From Sulfurospirillum diekertiae (lineage in GTDB: Bacteria; Campylobacterota; Campylobacteria; Campylobacterales; Sulfurospirillaceae), in assembly GCF_002162315.1 (NCBI RefSeq), contig NZ_CP021416.1, positions 62,001-126,000 of the forward strand: 64,000 bases of DNA, in the 5' to 3' direction. The first letter of the stretch is position 1. Each line of letters opens with the position of its first letter. The notes beneath the pieces are model-generated. The model worked only from the letters and a program-made list of their open reading frames with translations, searched no databases and was not told the DNA's origin. This document shows, piece by piece, positions 37,219 to 47,035 of the stretch. The translations under genes were made by a program, and so were the position numbers.

Positions 37219-37942
37219 TGCCAATGGCAATGATTTTATTATTTTTCATACCTTTGTTGAGGTTGATCGAAGTAGATTGGCACAACAGCTATGTGACAGA
37301 CAAAAAGGTGTGGGTGCAGATGGCTTAATTATTTTGCTACCCCATTCTGAATATGATTTTAAATGGCAATTTTACAACAATGATGGAAGCGTTGCTTCTA
37401 TGTGCGGGAACGGCACACGCGCATGCGCTCATTATGCCTTTACTAACCAATTAGCAGGTGCTTCTATGCGTTTTCTAACAGGGGCTGGCGTCATAACTTC
37501 TTTGGTAGAAAATGATGTTGTCGAAACAGAACTCACAACACCACAAGTGCTCAGTGAATCATTTGATGAAAATGGTTTAACATGGCATTTTTGTGATACG
37601 GGAGTACCTCATCTGGTGACATTTGTTGATGATACTGCGTGCTTTGATAAAGTGATTGCTCGTCAAATGCGCTATAAGTATAACGCCAATGTGAATTATG
37701 CAATGCTTAGGGAAAATACTTTACATGTAAGAACTTATGAGCGAGGGGTCGAAGATGAAACGCTTGCCTGCGGTACAGGGATGGCGGCATGTTTTTACAG
37801 TGCATATCGTCAAAAACTCATAGGGACAAGCGCAAAAGTCTATCCTATTAGTGGAGAAGAGCTAAATTTACGAATTGAAAATCAAAGACTTTTTTTCAAA
37901 GGAAGGGTACAAAAAGTCTTTGAAACGGTGCTGGAACTTTAA
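37199..37942 (+). CDS. dapF: Diaminopimelate epimerase
   Basis: DapF converts LL- to meso-diaminopimelate for lysine and peptidoglycan. The two catalytic cysteines are in SMCGNGTRACAHYA and LACGTGMAACFY. At 247 residues it is slightly short. ATG 37199 (MQIAKYNANGNDF) was chosen because the family begins there; an earlier ATG would add 13 unrelated residues. It overlaps coaE and the next gene. Confidence 0.95.
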   Translation: MQIAKYNANGNDFIIFHTFVEVDRSRLAQQLCDRQKGVGADGLIILLPHSEYDFKWQFYNNDGSVASMCGNGTRACAHYAFTNQLAGASMRFLTGAGVITSLVENDVVETELTTPQVLSESFDENGLTWHFCDTGVPHLVTFVDDTACFDKVIARQMRYKYNANVNYAMLRENTLHVRTYERGVEDETLACGTGMAACFYSAYRQKLIGTSAKVYPISGEELNLRIENQRLFFKGRVQKVFETVLEL

Positions 37943-38666
37943 ATTCGTGAATTTTTTCTACACACTTTTTATCGCCTCATGCTTGCTTCTCCAAGGAGCG
38001 CTTAATGCAGGAGGTTTATCTTCAGAATATTATCAGATTGAAGATAACGCAAAACAAAAAGAAGAATTTATTCGTGAAATGAAAATTCTTGTGGATAAAG
38101 GTAATGATGAAATTAAGAAAGATCGAGAATTCATTACTAACTTTTTTGCCAAAGCAGTGCCTGATGCCTTTCGAGGGCTGAATTATGCTAATGTGGGGTA
38201 TCTTATCTCATTGCGCAACAAATATGGCATAGAGTCTCTCTTTGATCGAGATGAATATTTTAAACGTATTGATGTGATTCCGACTTCTTTAGCCCTATCA
38301 CAAGCTGCATTGGAAAGCGGTTGGGGGAAAAGTCGATTTGCACGAGAAGCCAATAACCTTTTTGGTCACTGGTCTTATTCAGGTGTTGGTTTAATGCCTC
38401 AAAATAGGGCAATAGGTAAAACACACATGATCCGTATTTTTGGTTCATTGCAAAAATCAGTGAATTCTTATATGCTGAATCTTAATACGAATGATGCATA
38501 TATCACATTTAGAGAAAAGAGACTGCAATCAAGAAATAATGGAAAAAACTTTGGAGGTATGGAAGCTTCTAAAACGATGGGTAATTATTCTGAGCTCAAA
38601 GAGGAATATATTAAAATGATTAAGGAGATGATTGATCAAAACAATCTTCTTATCTACGATAAATAG
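37920..38666 (+). CDS. Secreted glucosaminidase, Bax-like
   Basis: A glycoside hydrolase 73-type domain with the catalytic Glu in LSQAALESGWGKSRFA, followed by NNLFGHWSY and YMLNLNTNDAY. A signal peptide is visible (NFFYTLFIASCLLLQGALNAGG), so it acts on peptidoglycan in the periplasm. The start is uncertain: TTG 37920 gives a well-formed signal peptide after AAGGAAGGG, GTG 37947 and TTG 37875 are alternatives. It overlaps dapF, joining two cell wall functions in one operon. Confidence 0.82.
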   Translation: MKRCWNFKFVNFFYTLFIASCLLLQGALNAGGLSSEYYQIEDNAKQKEEFIREMKILVDKGNDEIKKDREFITNFFAKAVPDAFRGLNYANVGYLISLRNKYGIESLFDRDEYFKRIDVIPTSLALSQAALESGWGKSRFAREANNLFGHWSYSGVGLMPQNRAIGKTHMIRIFGSLQKSVNSYMLNLNTNDAYITFREKRLQSRNNGKNFGGMEASKTMGNYSELKEEYIKMIKEMIDQNNLLIYDK

Positions 38667-38673
38667 ATTGTTT

Positions 38674-39741
38674 TTAAAGGTTTGCTTCTTTCATAAGCTC
38701 TGTTTGGTAATGCGTAATAATAGGGTCTATGATTTCATCATAAAAACCACCTTCCATAATAGCATCTAAGCGATACAATGTAAGCCCCACTCTGTGGTCG
38801 GTAATACGGTTTTGTGGATAGTTGTAGGTACGAATACGAGCACTTCTATCACCTGATCCTACTTGTGTTTTTCGCGCTTCACTCTCTTTAGCATTGCGTT
38901 CTTGCATCTGCATATCATAAAGTTTTGCTTTGAGCACTTTCATTGCAGCATCTTTGTTTTTATGCTGAGATTTGCCATCTTGATTAACCACCACAAGACC
39001 AGTCGGTAAGTGGGTAATTCTTACGGCACTATCGGTTGTATTGACCGATTGTCCACCATTTCCAGAAGATCGCATAACATCGACTTTCAAATCTTTTTCG
39101 AGTATCTCGATCTCAACATCATCAACTTCAGGCATAACAGCAACGGTAACTGCTGAAGTATGTACCCTACCCTGTGATTCTGTGAGAGGAACACGTTGAA
39201 CTCTGTGAACGCCACCTTCATATTTAAGACGTGAAAAAGCCCCCTGCCCTTTAATAAGCGCAATAACTTCTTTATATCCATTTAGAACACCTTCACTGAG
39301 TGAAACAACTTCAACTTTCCAACCACGGTTTTCTGCGTAGCGAAGGTAAGATTTAAAAAGATCAGATACAAAAATAGCGGCCTCATCACCACCTGTACCA
39401 GCGCGAATTTCTAAAAAGATATTGCGCTCATCATTTGGATCTGTAGGAAGTAAGAGAAGTTTAATCTCTTCTTCGATCTCTTCTTTGCGAGGTTCAAGAA
39501 TTCGAAGTTCGTCTTTTGCAAGCTCACCGAGCTCTTCATCATCAAAGAGAAGTTTATTTTCCTCAATTTGATCAAGTGTTGAAAGATATTCAAGGGTTTT
39601 ATCTTTGATTTTCTCTAATCCTGACTGTTCTTTGGAGAGTGCTGTCATTTTCTTAATATCTGTAGCAATATTAGGATCACTTAAAAGTGTAGAAAGCTCA
39701 TTATAACGTTCTAGAAATGGGAGTAATTTATCTTTCAACAT
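38674..39741 (-). CDS. prfA: Peptide chain release factor 1
   Basis: RF1 ends translation at UAA and UAG. The GGQ motif is in [18 protein letters not shown] and the codon-reading domain is complete; 355 residues is standard. It follows rpsT on the same strand by 36 bases. Its end is 7 bases from the convergent glucosaminidase gene. Confidence 0.97.
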   Translation of the reverse strand: MLKDKLLPFLERYNELSTLLSDPNIATDIKKMTALSKEQSGLEKIKDKTLEYLSTLDQIEENKLLFDDEELGELAKDELRILEPRKEEIEEEIKLLLLPTDPNDERNIFLEIRAGTGGDEAAIFVSDLFKSYLRYAENRGWKVEVVSLSEGVLNGYKEVIALIKGQGAFSRLKYEGGVHRVQRVPLTESQGRVHTSAVTVAVMPEVDDVEIEILEKDLKVDVMRSSGNGGQSVNTTDSAVRITHLPTGLVVVNQDGKSQHKNKDAAMKVLKAKLYDMQMQERNAKESEARKTQVGSGDRSARIRTYNYPQNRITDHRVGLTLYRLDAIMEGGFYDEIIDPIITHYQTELMKEANL

Positions 39742-39777
39742 GGATAGGAACTAAAATAAAGAGGGAGTTGCCGCAAG

Positions 39778-40053
39778 TTATGCAGCAACACTACCTAGCG
39801 TATTAACGAGTTGTGACAATCTGCTTACACGGCGAGCAGCTGTATTTTTAGTTAAAATACCTTTGCCTGCATAAGAATGAAAGTTTTTATTCACATTTTT
39901 CAACGCAACTTCAGCTGCTGCTTGATCACCTGCTTCTACAGCTTCTCTTACAGCACGTGTTAGATTTTTGATTCTAGTTTTATAAAATCTATTTCTTTCA
40001 GTGCGTTTTTTTGTTTGTCTAATACGCTTTTCTGCTGACTTGTGGTTTGCCAT
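39778..40053 (-). CDS. rpsT: 30S ribosomal protein S20
   Basis: Ninety-one residues, very basic, beginning [21 protein letters not shown] as the family does and ending in a helical hairpin. Upstream on the minus strand a TATAAT (40087-40092) gives a leader of about 30 bases. Forms a unit with prfA, an arrangement known in this phylum. Confidence 0.97.
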   Translation of the reverse strand: MANHKSAEKRIRQTKKRTERNRFYKTRIKNLTRAVREAVEAGDQAAAEVALKNVNKNFHSYAGKGILTKNTAARRVSRLSQLVNTLGSVAA

Positions 40054-40382
40054 AGATAAGCCTTTCGTTTTTAAATTTAGGCGTAGATTATATAAAAATA
40101 AATATTAAATACAACTTATTTTAAGGCCAATTTAAAATAAAAAAGGCATTGTTTTGAGGAAGTTGATCAATTTTTAATTATATTATAACCATTGTTCTAT
40201 TTCAAAATAATTTTTTATTGTTATGTATTAGAGTATATTAATAGGGTTATTTGACACTGATAGATATAGATAAACTGTAGAAAACGAGTAGCATACCCTT
40301 TTACATGTAAAGATTAGAAAAGTTTTGTTACAATTTCATAATTATAATTGATTGAATGTATAGATGACAATTAGGAAAAACA
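40054..40382. other. Divergent promoter region rpsT / glmM
   Basis: A 329-base AT-rich region. It holds the TATAAT for rpsT (40087-40092, minus), a TATAAT at 40343-40348 suited to glmM, a lone TTGACA at 40251-40256 without a matching -10 box, and a TTTACATGTAAA palindrome (40300-40311). I see no gene. Confidence 0.6.
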
Positions 40383-41705
40383 ATGAAACTTTTTGGAACC
40401 GATGGTGTTAGAGGTAAAGCAGGCAAAAAACTGAGTGCTTTTATGGCGATGCGTTTGGCAATGGCAGCAGGTATCTATTTTCGTAAAAATTCTATTACGA
40501 ATAAAATTTTAGTAGGTAAAGATACGAGGCGCAGTGGTTATATGATTGAAAATGCGATTGTATCAGGCTTAACGGCCGTTGGTTACGATGTAAGACAAAT
40601 TGGTCCTATGCCAACTCCAGCGATTGCTTTTTTAACGGAAGATATGCGTTGTGATGCAGGTATCATGATTAGCGCATCCCATAATCCTTATTTTGATAAT
40701 GGAATTAAATTTTTCGACTCATTTGGTAATAAACTAGGCGAAACAGAAGAAGCAGCCATTGAAAAAATTTATTACGATGATGCATTAATTGAAGCAAATC
40801 AAAAAATGGAATTTGATATTGGCCGTTCTAAAAGAGTTGATGATGTGATTGGTCGTTACATTGTACAAATCAAGAATTCTTTTCCTAAAGCGTTAACGCT
40901 TAAAGGATTGCGCATTGTTCTTGACACTGCCAATGGCGCGGCTTACAAAGTTGCACCAACTATTTTTAATGAACTCGGTGCTGATGTTATTATGATCAAT
41001 GATGAACCTAACGGTAGCAATATTAATCTTAACTGTGGAGCATTACATCCTGAGGAACTTGGGGAAGAAGTACGCCGTCTTCGTGCAGATTTAGGTTTTG
41101 CTTTTGATGGTGATGCTGATCGCTTAGTGGTTGTTGATGAAAACGGAAATCCTATTCATGGTGATAAGCTCATAGGAAAAATTGCCACTTTTTTACAAGG
41201 GCAAAATAGGCTTGCTAACAAAGGTGTCTGTGTTACTGTTATGAGTAATCAAGCGTTAGAAGATTATCTTAATAAATCAGGTATAAAAACCTATCGTTGT
41301 GATGTAGGGGATAAAAATGTTTTAGAAGCCTTATATAGGGAAAAAATAAACTTTGGAGGCGAGCAAAGTGGGCATATTATCTTGTCTGATTTTGCTAAAA
41401 CAGGTGACGCGTTAGTAGCTGCTCTTGCTGTTATGCACTGTATGCTCACAGAAAAACAAAAAGTGAGTAAATTATTTAGTCCTTTTGAGCTTTATCCTCA
41501 ACTTCAACAAAATATTAAAGTCGATAATAAAATTCCTCTTGCTGAACTCAAAGGCTATGACAAGTTAGTATCCGAACTAGAAAGCAAAAAAATCCGAGTT
41601 CTTATCCGTTATTCAGGAACAGAAAATTTATTACGTATTTTACTTGAAGGTCAAGATGAAAAGCTTCTTGAAGATCGTATGGAGAAAACAGTCAAATTTT
41701 TTTAA
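40383..41705 (+). CDS. glmM: Phosphoglucosamine mutase
   Basis: GlmM converts glucosamine-6-phosphate to glucosamine-1-phosphate for cell wall precursors. [13 protein letters not shown] at the start, the phosphoserine loop [19 protein letters not shown], metal loop FDGDADRL and sugar-binding GGEQSGHII are all present. The 440 residues are standard. lspA follows after 11 bases. Confidence 0.97.
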   Translation: MKLFGTDGVRGKAGKKLSAFMAMRLAMAAGIYFRKNSITNKILVGKDTRRSGYMIENAIVSGLTAVGYDVRQIGPMPTPAIAFLTEDMRCDAGIMISASHNPYFDNGIKFFDSFGNKLGETEEAAIEKIYYDDALIEANQKMEFDIGRSKRVDDVIGRYIVQIKNSFPKALTLKGLRIVLDTANGAAYKVAPTIFNELGADVIMINDEPNGSNINLNCGALHPEELGEEVRRLRADLGFAFDGDADRLVVVDENGNPIHGDKLIGKIATFLQGQNRLANKGVCVTVMSNQALEDYLNKSGIKTYRCDVGDKNVLEALYREKINFGGEQSGHIILSDFAKTGDALVAALAVMHCMLTEKQKVSKLFSPFELYPQLQQNIKVDNKIPLAELKGYDKLVSELESKKIRVLIRYSGTENLLRILLEGQDEKLLEDRMEKTVKFF

Positions 41706-41716
41706 AAGTGCCTTGA

Positions 41717-42166
41717 ATGAATAGAAGATGGATTGTTCTTATTGCTTCATTATGTTGTGTTTTTTTTTGTAGATCAATTGATTAAAACTTTTTTTCTTAG
41801 AAGGATTTCGCTGGCAAGGGAGTTTCTTTTCATTGATTTTGACTTACAATAAAGGTGTAGCATTTTCAATGTTCGCTTTTTTAGAAGAGTATCTAAAGTA
41901 TATTCAACTGTTTTTAGTTGGTGGTTTAGGTATTTATCTGTTATTTTATAAAGACATACTTCGAAACTATAGTTTTCCTATAGGAATTATTTCAGGTGCA
42001 GCACTGAGTAATATTTACGATCGCTTTATCCATGGCGGTGTTGTAGATTATTTTTTTCTGGCATTATGGTTTTGAATTTGCTGTTTTCAATTTTGCCGAT
42101 GTAATGATTGATTTTGGAGTAATTCTGATTTTATATCACTCTTGGAAAAGCAAAAAAGAAGGTTAG
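41717..42166 (+). pseudogene. lspA: Lipoprotein signal peptidase, reading frame broken at three T-runs
   Basis: LspA removes signal peptides from prolipoproteins in the inner membrane. The pieces of the protein are all here: MNRRWIVLIASLCCVFF, then DQLIKTFFL, then LTYNKGVAFSMFAFL, NIYDRFIHGGVVDYF with the catalytic Asp pair, and FADVMIDFGVILILYHSWKS. They lie in three frames. Each junction is a T homopolymer with one base too many: T9 at 41760-41768, T7 at 41789-41795 and T7 at 42051-42057. Deleting one T at each gives one frame of about 149 codons ending at TAG 42164-42166. LspA is normally needed for growth, so sequencing error is the simple reading; decay or slippage are alternatives. Confidence 0.85.
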
Positions 42167-42201
42167 ATGCTCGATTTATCCACCTGCTATGATGAAAATA
42201 G

Positions 42202-42229
42202 TTGCAATTTTATTTTTTTTTGGTATAAT
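42202..42229 (+). promoter_or_regulatory. Promoter of tRNA-Val
   Basis: TTGCAA (42202-42207) and TATAAT (42224-42229) are 16 bases apart with a T-rich spacer, 20 bases before the tRNA. Confidence 0.75.
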
Positions 42230-42248
42230 CTCAGCTCTTAAATTGTGT

Positions 42249-42324
42249 GGTCGCGTAGCTCAGTTGGTAGAGCACTACCTTGACATGGTAGTGGTCGGAG
42301 GTTCGAATCCTCTCGTGGCCACCA
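42249..42324 (+). tRNA. tRNA-Val (anticodon GAC)
   Basis: Seventy-six bases including encoded CCA. The acceptor stem GGTCGCG/CGTGGCC pairs with two wobbles, and the anticodon loop TTGACAT gives GAC. It stands alone between lspA and thrS. Confidence 0.96.
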
Positions 42325-42334
42325 TATTTTTGTT

Positions 42335-42352
42335 CTCCCGTCTGTTTGGGAG
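42335..42352 (+). terminator. Small hairpin between tRNA-Val and thrS
   Basis: CTCCC and GGGAG form a 5-base stem with an 8-base loop, 10 bases after the tRNA and 25 bases before thrS. Without a T-run it may be a processing signal or a weak terminator. Confidence 0.35.
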
Positions 42353-42377
42353 TTCATACAAGTAAAAGGATCTTATT

Positions 42378-44195
42378 ATGATGAATGATGTTATAGCCTA
42401 TAAAGAAGGTGCTCTCGTCATTGACACCCAAACTGCTGCTGCCTCCTCAAAGACTTACGAAGACAAAATCTTATTTGATAATTCAAAAGATGCTCTTGAA
42501 GTAATCCGCCACTCATGTGCACATTTAATGGCTCAAGCGATTAAAGCATTATATAAAGATGCACAATTTTTTGTCGGACCTGTCATTGAAGACGGTTTTT
42601 ATTATGATTTTCGTGTTAATGAAAAGATTGGTGATGCTGATCTTAAAGAGATTGAAAAGAAGATGGCAGAGCTTGCTACTGCTAAGTTGCCAATTGAGAA
42701 GATTTATACGACTAAAACGGCTGTTATTAAACGTTTTGAACATGACAATCTTAAACAAGAAGTTTTGCTAAGAATTCCTGATGGTGAAGTATCTATTTAT
42801 AAACAAGGGGATTTTGAAGATTTATGCCGTGGACCTCACGTTCCCAATACTAAATATCTTAGATTTTTTAAACTGATTAAAGTTGCAGGTGCCTATCTTG
42901 GTGGTGATGAGAAACGTGAAATGCTAACACGTATTTACGGTATAGCTTTTGCAGATAAAGAGAGCCTCAAAGATTATATTACTATGATTGAAGAAGCAAA
43001 AAAGAGAGATCATCGCAAAATCGGTAATGAACTTAAGCTCTTTACCTTTGATGATGAAGTAGGTGCAGGTCTTCCAATTTGGTTACCCAATGGTGGTAAA
43101 TTAAGAAGTAAGTTGGAACAACTCCTTTTTAAAGCACATCGCAAGCGAGGTTATTTACCTGTAAGAGGGCCAGAACTTCTAAAATCTGATGCATGGAAAA
43201 TTAGTGGTCATTACCAGAATTATGGTGAGAATATGTATTTCACTGTCATTGATGAGTCTGAATATGGCATTAAACCAATGAACTGTTTAGGGCATATTAA
43301 AGTATTTCAAAGTGAAGTGAGAAGTTACCGTGATTTACCACTTAAATTTTTTGAATACGGTGTTGTACATCGTCATGAAAAAAGCGGTGTACTCCATGGG
43401 CTATTCCGCGTGCGTGAATTTACTCAAGATGATGCTCACATTTTCTGTACACCGGATCAAATTAAAGAAAATGTTATAGAAATTTTAAGTTTTGTCGATT
43501 CTATTATGAAAACATTTGGATTTAAGTATGAGATGGAAATTTCGACTCGCCCTGAGAAATCAATTGGTGATGAAAAATACTGGGAGGCAGCAACGGAAGG
43601 CTTAAAGAATGCACTTGATGAAAACGGCATTCATTATGGCATTGATGAAGGTGGTGGAGCTTTTTATGGCCCTAAAATTGACATTAAGATTACCGATGCG
43701 CTTAAACGTAAATGGCAATGTGGAACCATTCAAGTTGATTTTAATTTGCCAGAGCGTTTTGATATTTCCTACATTGATGCAAACAATGAACATGCACGTC
43801 CAGTCATGCTACATCGTGCAATTTTGGGTTCATTTGAGCGTTTTATTGGTATTTTGATTGAACATACATCGGGAGAATTTCCATTCTTCCTTGCACCAAC
43901 GCAAGCCGTGATTATTCCAATCTCAGATGCACATTTGGCTTATGCTAAAACATTAGCAAATGAACTTATGGCTGAAGAAATTGATGTAGAAGTCTCTTCC
44001 AAAAATGAGAGCCTCAATAAACGCATTCGCAATGCAGAAACGATGCGCGTGCCAATGATTTTGGTCATTGGTGATGCCGAAGTTGAAGGACAAAGTGTTG
44101 CCGTAAGAGATAGACGCGAAAGAACACAGTATAATTTGACAAAAGAAGCATTAATATCAAAAATGAAGGAGAAACTTAGTGAGGTACACTTTTGA
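42378..44195 (+). CDS. thrS: Threonyl-tRNA synthetase
   Basis: ThrS charges tRNA-Thr. The editing domain has [11 protein letters not shown]; the catalytic core has the zinc-binding Cys in MNCLGHI and His in [15 protein letters not shown], and motif 3 is [13 protein letters not shown]. At 605 residues it lacks the N-terminal TGS domain of E. coli ThrS, as usual in Campylobacterota. AAAAGGA lies 8 bases before the ATG. The stop overlaps the infC start. Confidence 0.97.
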   Translation: MMNDVIAYKEGALVIDTQTAAASSKTYEDKILFDNSKDALEVIRHSCAHLMAQAIKALYKDAQFFVGPVIEDGFYYDFRVNEKIGDADLKEIEKKMAELATAKLPIEKIYTTKTAVIKRFEHDNLKQEVLLRIPDGEVSIYKQGDFEDLCRGPHVPNTKYLRFFKLIKVAGAYLGGDEKREMLTRIYGIAFADKESLKDYITMIEEAKKRDHRKIGNELKLFTFDDEVGAGLPIWLPNGGKLRSKLEQLLFKAHRKRGYLPVRGPELLKSDAWKISGHYQNYGENMYFTVIDESEYGIKPMNCLGHIKVFQSEVRSYRDLPLKFFEYGVVHRHEKSGVLHGLFRVREFTQDDAHIFCTPDQIKENVIEILSFVDSIMKTFGFKYEMEISTRPEKSIGDEKYWEAATEGLKNALDENGIHYGIDEGGGAFYGPKIDIKITDALKRKWQCGTIQVDFNLPERFDISYIDANNEHARPVMLHRAILGSFERFIGILIEHTSGEFPFFLAPTQAVIIPISDAHLAYAKTLANELMAEEIDVEVSSKNESLNKRIRNAETMRVPMILVIGDAEVEGQSVAVRDRRERTQYNLTKEALISKMKEKLSEVHF

Positions 44196-44668
44196 GTAAA
44201 GACAAAGATGTCATACTGAACGACGAGATCAGGGCAGCTGAGGTAAGATGTGTTGGTGATGATGGTACACAATATGGCATTATTACCAGAAAAGAGGCTC
44301 TTGCAAAAGCGGATGAGCTAGGACTAGATCTCGTTTTAATCGCACCTGATGCAAAGCCCCCGGTTTGCAAAATTATGAACTATGGTAAGTTCAAATACCA
44401 ACAAGAAAAAAAACTGAAAGAAGCACGTAAAAATCAGAAAATTATTGAGATCAAAGAGATCAAGCTTTCTGTAAAAATTGCTGCTAATGATGTTAATTAT
44501 AAAATCAAACATGCTCGAGAGTTTTTGGAAGAGGGCAAACACGTACGTTTTAGGGTATTCTTAAAAGGGCGAGAGATGTCTAATCCAGAGATTGGAGAGC
44601 AGGTTTTAGAAAGTCTTTGGCCAATGTTGGAAGATATTGCTGAGCGTGAAAAAAACGCCAAAGCTTGA
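44192..44668 (+). CDS. infC: Translation initiation factor IF-3, TTG start
   Basis: IF-3 checks the start codon on the 30S subunit. [16 protein letters not shown] and [19 protein letters not shown] are typical; the 158 residues are slightly short. The start codon is TTG, in TTTTGA overlapping the thrS stop, after GAGG. A rare start on infC matches the known autoregulation of IF-3, which rejects its own non-ATG start when abundant (ATT in E. coli); this use here is inferred. Confidence 0.95.
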   Translation: MSKDKDVILNDEIRAAEVRCVGDDGTQYGIITRKEALAKADELGLDLVLIAPDAKPPVCKIMNYGKFKYQQEKKLKEARKNQKIIEIKEIKLSVKIAANDVNYKIKHAREFLEEGKHVRFRVFLKGREMSNPEIGEQVLESLWPMLEDIAEREKNAKA

Positions 44669-44836
44669 AGGTCGTTATATTAATATGTTGGTTACTCCTA
44701 AAAAATAACCTATAACTCGTCGTAACTTTTCTTTATTTTAATCCTCTCTAAGGAAAATTAAGCTATTATAGCCGTTTTCTAACGCTAGAGGGGATATTTC
44801 CTCATTTAGATTTTAGAATAAATATAAGGAGTATGC

Positions 44837-45031
44837 ATGCCGAAAATGAAAACGGTACGCGGTGCCGCTAAGCGTTTTAGAGTAGGTAAGAGCAAGATTA
44901 AAAGAGGCGCAGCCTTTAGAAGTCATATTCTTACTAAAAAACCAACGAAAAGAATGCGTGGTTTGAAAGAATCTAAAGTTGTAGATGCACGCGATGAGAA
45001 GTCCATTAAATTAATGCTTTGTAAAGCATAG
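44837..45031 (+). CDS. rpmI: 50S ribosomal protein L35
   Basis: Sixty-four basic residues with [15 protein letters not shown] at the start and RMRGLKE in the middle, diagnostic of L35. It lies 168 bases after infC, with a TATTAT near 44764 that could drive it separately and AAGGAG before the ATG. Confidence 0.97.
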   Translation: MPKMKTVRGAAKRFRVGKSKIKRGAAFRSHILTKKPTKRMRGLKESKVVDARDEKSIKLMLCKA

Positions 45032-45079
45032 TTTAAAAAGAGTTTTTGACAAGAGTCATTCACCCTACATGTAATGTTC

Positions 45080-45113
45080 CCCTCATAATGAGGGTAAGTT
45101 CCCGAGACGGGAC
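45080..45113 (+). promoter_or_regulatory. Two hairpins in the rpmI-rplT spacer
   Basis: CCCTCAT and ATGAGGG pair around one base (45080-45094), followed by a second hairpin with CCCG/CGGG (45098-45113), 35 bases before rplT. This is a candidate for autoregulatory binding by L20, which controls rpmI-rplT in other bacteria through leader RNA; that function is inferred. A CTACATGTAA lies just upstream. Confidence 0.4.
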
Positions 45114-45146
45114 ACCGACATTGATTTATTTGGTCAAGGAGACACC

Positions 45147-45500
45147 ATGGCAAGAGTAAAAACAGGTATCGTCAGAAGAAGACGTCACAAGAAAATTTTA
45201 AAGATGGCAAGAGGCTTCTTTAGTGGAAGAAGAAAACACTTTAGAAAAGCAAAAGAGCAAATAGAGAGAAGTTTAGTTTATGCATTCCGTGATAGAAGAC
45301 AAAAGAAAAGAGATTTTAGAAGACTTTGGATCACACGTATTAACGCAGCATGCAGACTTAATGACATTAGCTACTCACGCTTCATCAATGCGCTAAACAA
45401 AGCAAATATTGATTTAGACAGAAAGATTCTTGCAGATATGGCGATGAATGACCCTGAAGCCTTTGCAACTGTTGTAAAACAGGCAAAATCAGCGCTTTAA
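45147..45500 (+). CDS. rplT: 50S ribosomal protein L20
   Basis: The 117 residues are rich in Arg and Lys, with [20 protein letters not shown] and a C-terminal globular part ending in [24 protein letters not shown] precedes the ATG. Last gene of the thrS-infC-rpmI-rplT unit, which ends in a hairpin terminator. Confidence 0.97.
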   Translation: MARVKTGIVRRRRHKKILKMARGFFSGRRKHFRKAKEQIERSLVYAFRDRRQKKRDFRRLWITRINAACRLNDISYSRFINALNKANIDLDRKILADMAMNDPEAFATVVKQAKSAL

Positions 45501-45512
45501 TACACTCCACAT

Positions 45513-45545
45513 ATAAGACGAATGGTTAGCATGCCATCGTCTTAT
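45513..45545 (+). terminator. Terminator of the rplT operon
   Basis: ATAAGACGA pairs perfectly with TCGTCTTAT, with an inner TGG/CCA extension, followed by TTCCTCTTAT. It is 13 bases after the rplT stop. Confidence 0.75.
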
Positions 45546-45615
45546 TTCCTCTTATACTTTCAGAACTTATTCCATTAATATAAAATCTAGGATTTGAGAT
45601 TGTAAAAAGGAGAAA

Positions 45616-45657
45616 GTGTATACAAGAGAAGATTTAAACTTCTTATCTTGCATACAC
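45616..45657 (-). terminator. Terminator of ccoG
   Basis: On the minus strand a stem formed by GTGTAT/ATACAC and CAAGA/TCTTG with one mismatch is followed by a pyrimidine run (TTTCTCCTTTTT). It lies 11 bases after the ccoG stop. Confidence 0.7.
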
Positions 45658-45667
45658 AAATAGTATT

Positions 45668-47035
45668 TTAAGGCTGAACATCACTTCGTTTAGGATAGAT
45701 AAAAATTGTATGTCGATTAACAATAATCTTTTCCTTTGCATCAACAGCATATGCTTTAATTGTAATTGGCAAATCTTCGCCTTCTTCTCTTAGCTCTTTT
45801 GGTGCAGCATTAAGAATAACAACTTTCTTCATTTTTTCACCTGCTTTCAATAAAAAAGGCTCACTTGGTTTATCAATTTTGATATCTTTATTTGAAATTT
45901 CAAAATAGTATGTATGATCTTTAGTGTCAGTATTTTGAAATAAGAATGTATAGACATTTTCAACTGTTTTACCATCGTCTGCCATTTTGTAAAGTTGGCT
46001 AGTTCTATTAATATTTAAAAGCATATACTCTTTTTGAGTTCCCATAGCAAAGAGCCCGATAAGTGCAATACTAAGGGCAACCATATATGCAATGGTTCTA
46101 AAACGAAAATATTGTGTTTTAACACCTTTTTCTGCTGCATTATAACTTGTCCATGTAATGAGAGAAGGTTTACCTAGTTTTTCCATAACAGGGGTACATG
46201 CATCTGCACATTCCAAACAGTTAATACACTCTAGTTGCATTCCCTTACGAATGTCAATATGCGTTGGGCAAACTCTAACGCATGCCTCGCATCCTGTACA
46301 ATCATCGGTTGCTAAAGGTGGTTTGCTACTAAGCTTCATTCCTTTTGCATCATAGATTTGACCACCGCGCTTTACATCATAAATTGTTTGAATGGTGTTT
46401 TCATCAAAAAGTGCAGATTGAATACGTGCATAAGGACAAATATAGACACAAAAATTTTCTTTAAGTGCAACGACATCGTAGATCAAAAAAGTAGTAATGC
46501 CTATTAAAAAGCCATACATAATTGTGTTATCCAAAGGATGTTGAAGGTAAACAAAAAAATCTTCAGGAGGGATGAAATACCACAAAAAGTTTGATGCTGC
46601 GAGAAGCGCTAGACATGCCCAAATAATGATAGCTATAAAGCGCTTTACGATCTGATTTTCAGGTTCTTTTTGTTTGTTATGAATATTTTTACGAATTCCT
46701 AACAGTTTGGTTTGTATAAGATCACGAAAAATAACTCTAAAAATCGTTTGTGGACATGACCAACCACACCAAACTCTACCCCCGAGAGTTGTAATAAAAA
46801 AGATACCTAAGAAAAAAAGCATAATGACAAAAGGCATTAAGTAAAGTTCTTGCATATCGAAAGCAGTAAAGAAAAGGTTTAACTGCTTTTTATCAAAACT
46901 AAGCAAAAAGAAGTGTTTACCTTCTATGGTGATAAATGGCAAAACAAGGGATATAAATGTAATAATGCCAAAACTCATATAGCGTTTCAACCTATAATAA
47001 GTAGGCTGAGTTGAACAATCGTTGCTACAATTCAT
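45668..47035 (-). CDS. ccoG: Cytochrome c oxidase accessory protein CcoG
   Basis: CcoG (FixG, RdxA) is an inner membrane ferredoxin-like copper reductase needed to assemble cbb3 oxidase. Five membrane helices are visible; CGWSCPQTIFR and the two 4Fe-4S motifs CTGCEACVRVCP and CINCLECADAC are present; the C-terminal 120 residues form a periplasmic Ig-like domain. The 455 residues are standard. It overlaps the recombinase-like gene upstream by 11 bases and so is co-transcribed with it. The cbb3 genes themselves lie elsewhere. Confidence 0.94.
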   Translation of the reverse strand: MNCSNDCSTQPTYYRLKRYMSFGIITFISLVLPFITIEGKHFFLLSFDKKQLNLFFTAFDMQELYLMPFVIMLFFLGIFFITTLGGRVWCGWSCPQTIFRVIFRDLIQTKLLGIRKNIHNKQKEPENQIVKRFIAIIIWACLALLAASNFLWYFIPPEDFFVYLQHPLDNTIMYGFLIGITTFLIYDVVALKENFCVYICPYARIQSALFDENTIQTIYDVKRGGQIYDAKGMKLSSKPPLATDDCTGCEACVRVCPTHIDIRKGMQLECINCLECADACTPVMEKLGKPSLITWTSYNAAEKGVKTQYFRFRTIAYMVALSIALIGLFAMGTQKEYMLLNINRTSQLYKMADDGKTVENVYTFLFQNTDTKDHTYYFEISNKDIKIDKPSEPFLLKAGEKMKKVVILNAAPKELREEGEDLPITIKAYAVDAKEKIIVNRHTIFIYPKRSDVQP

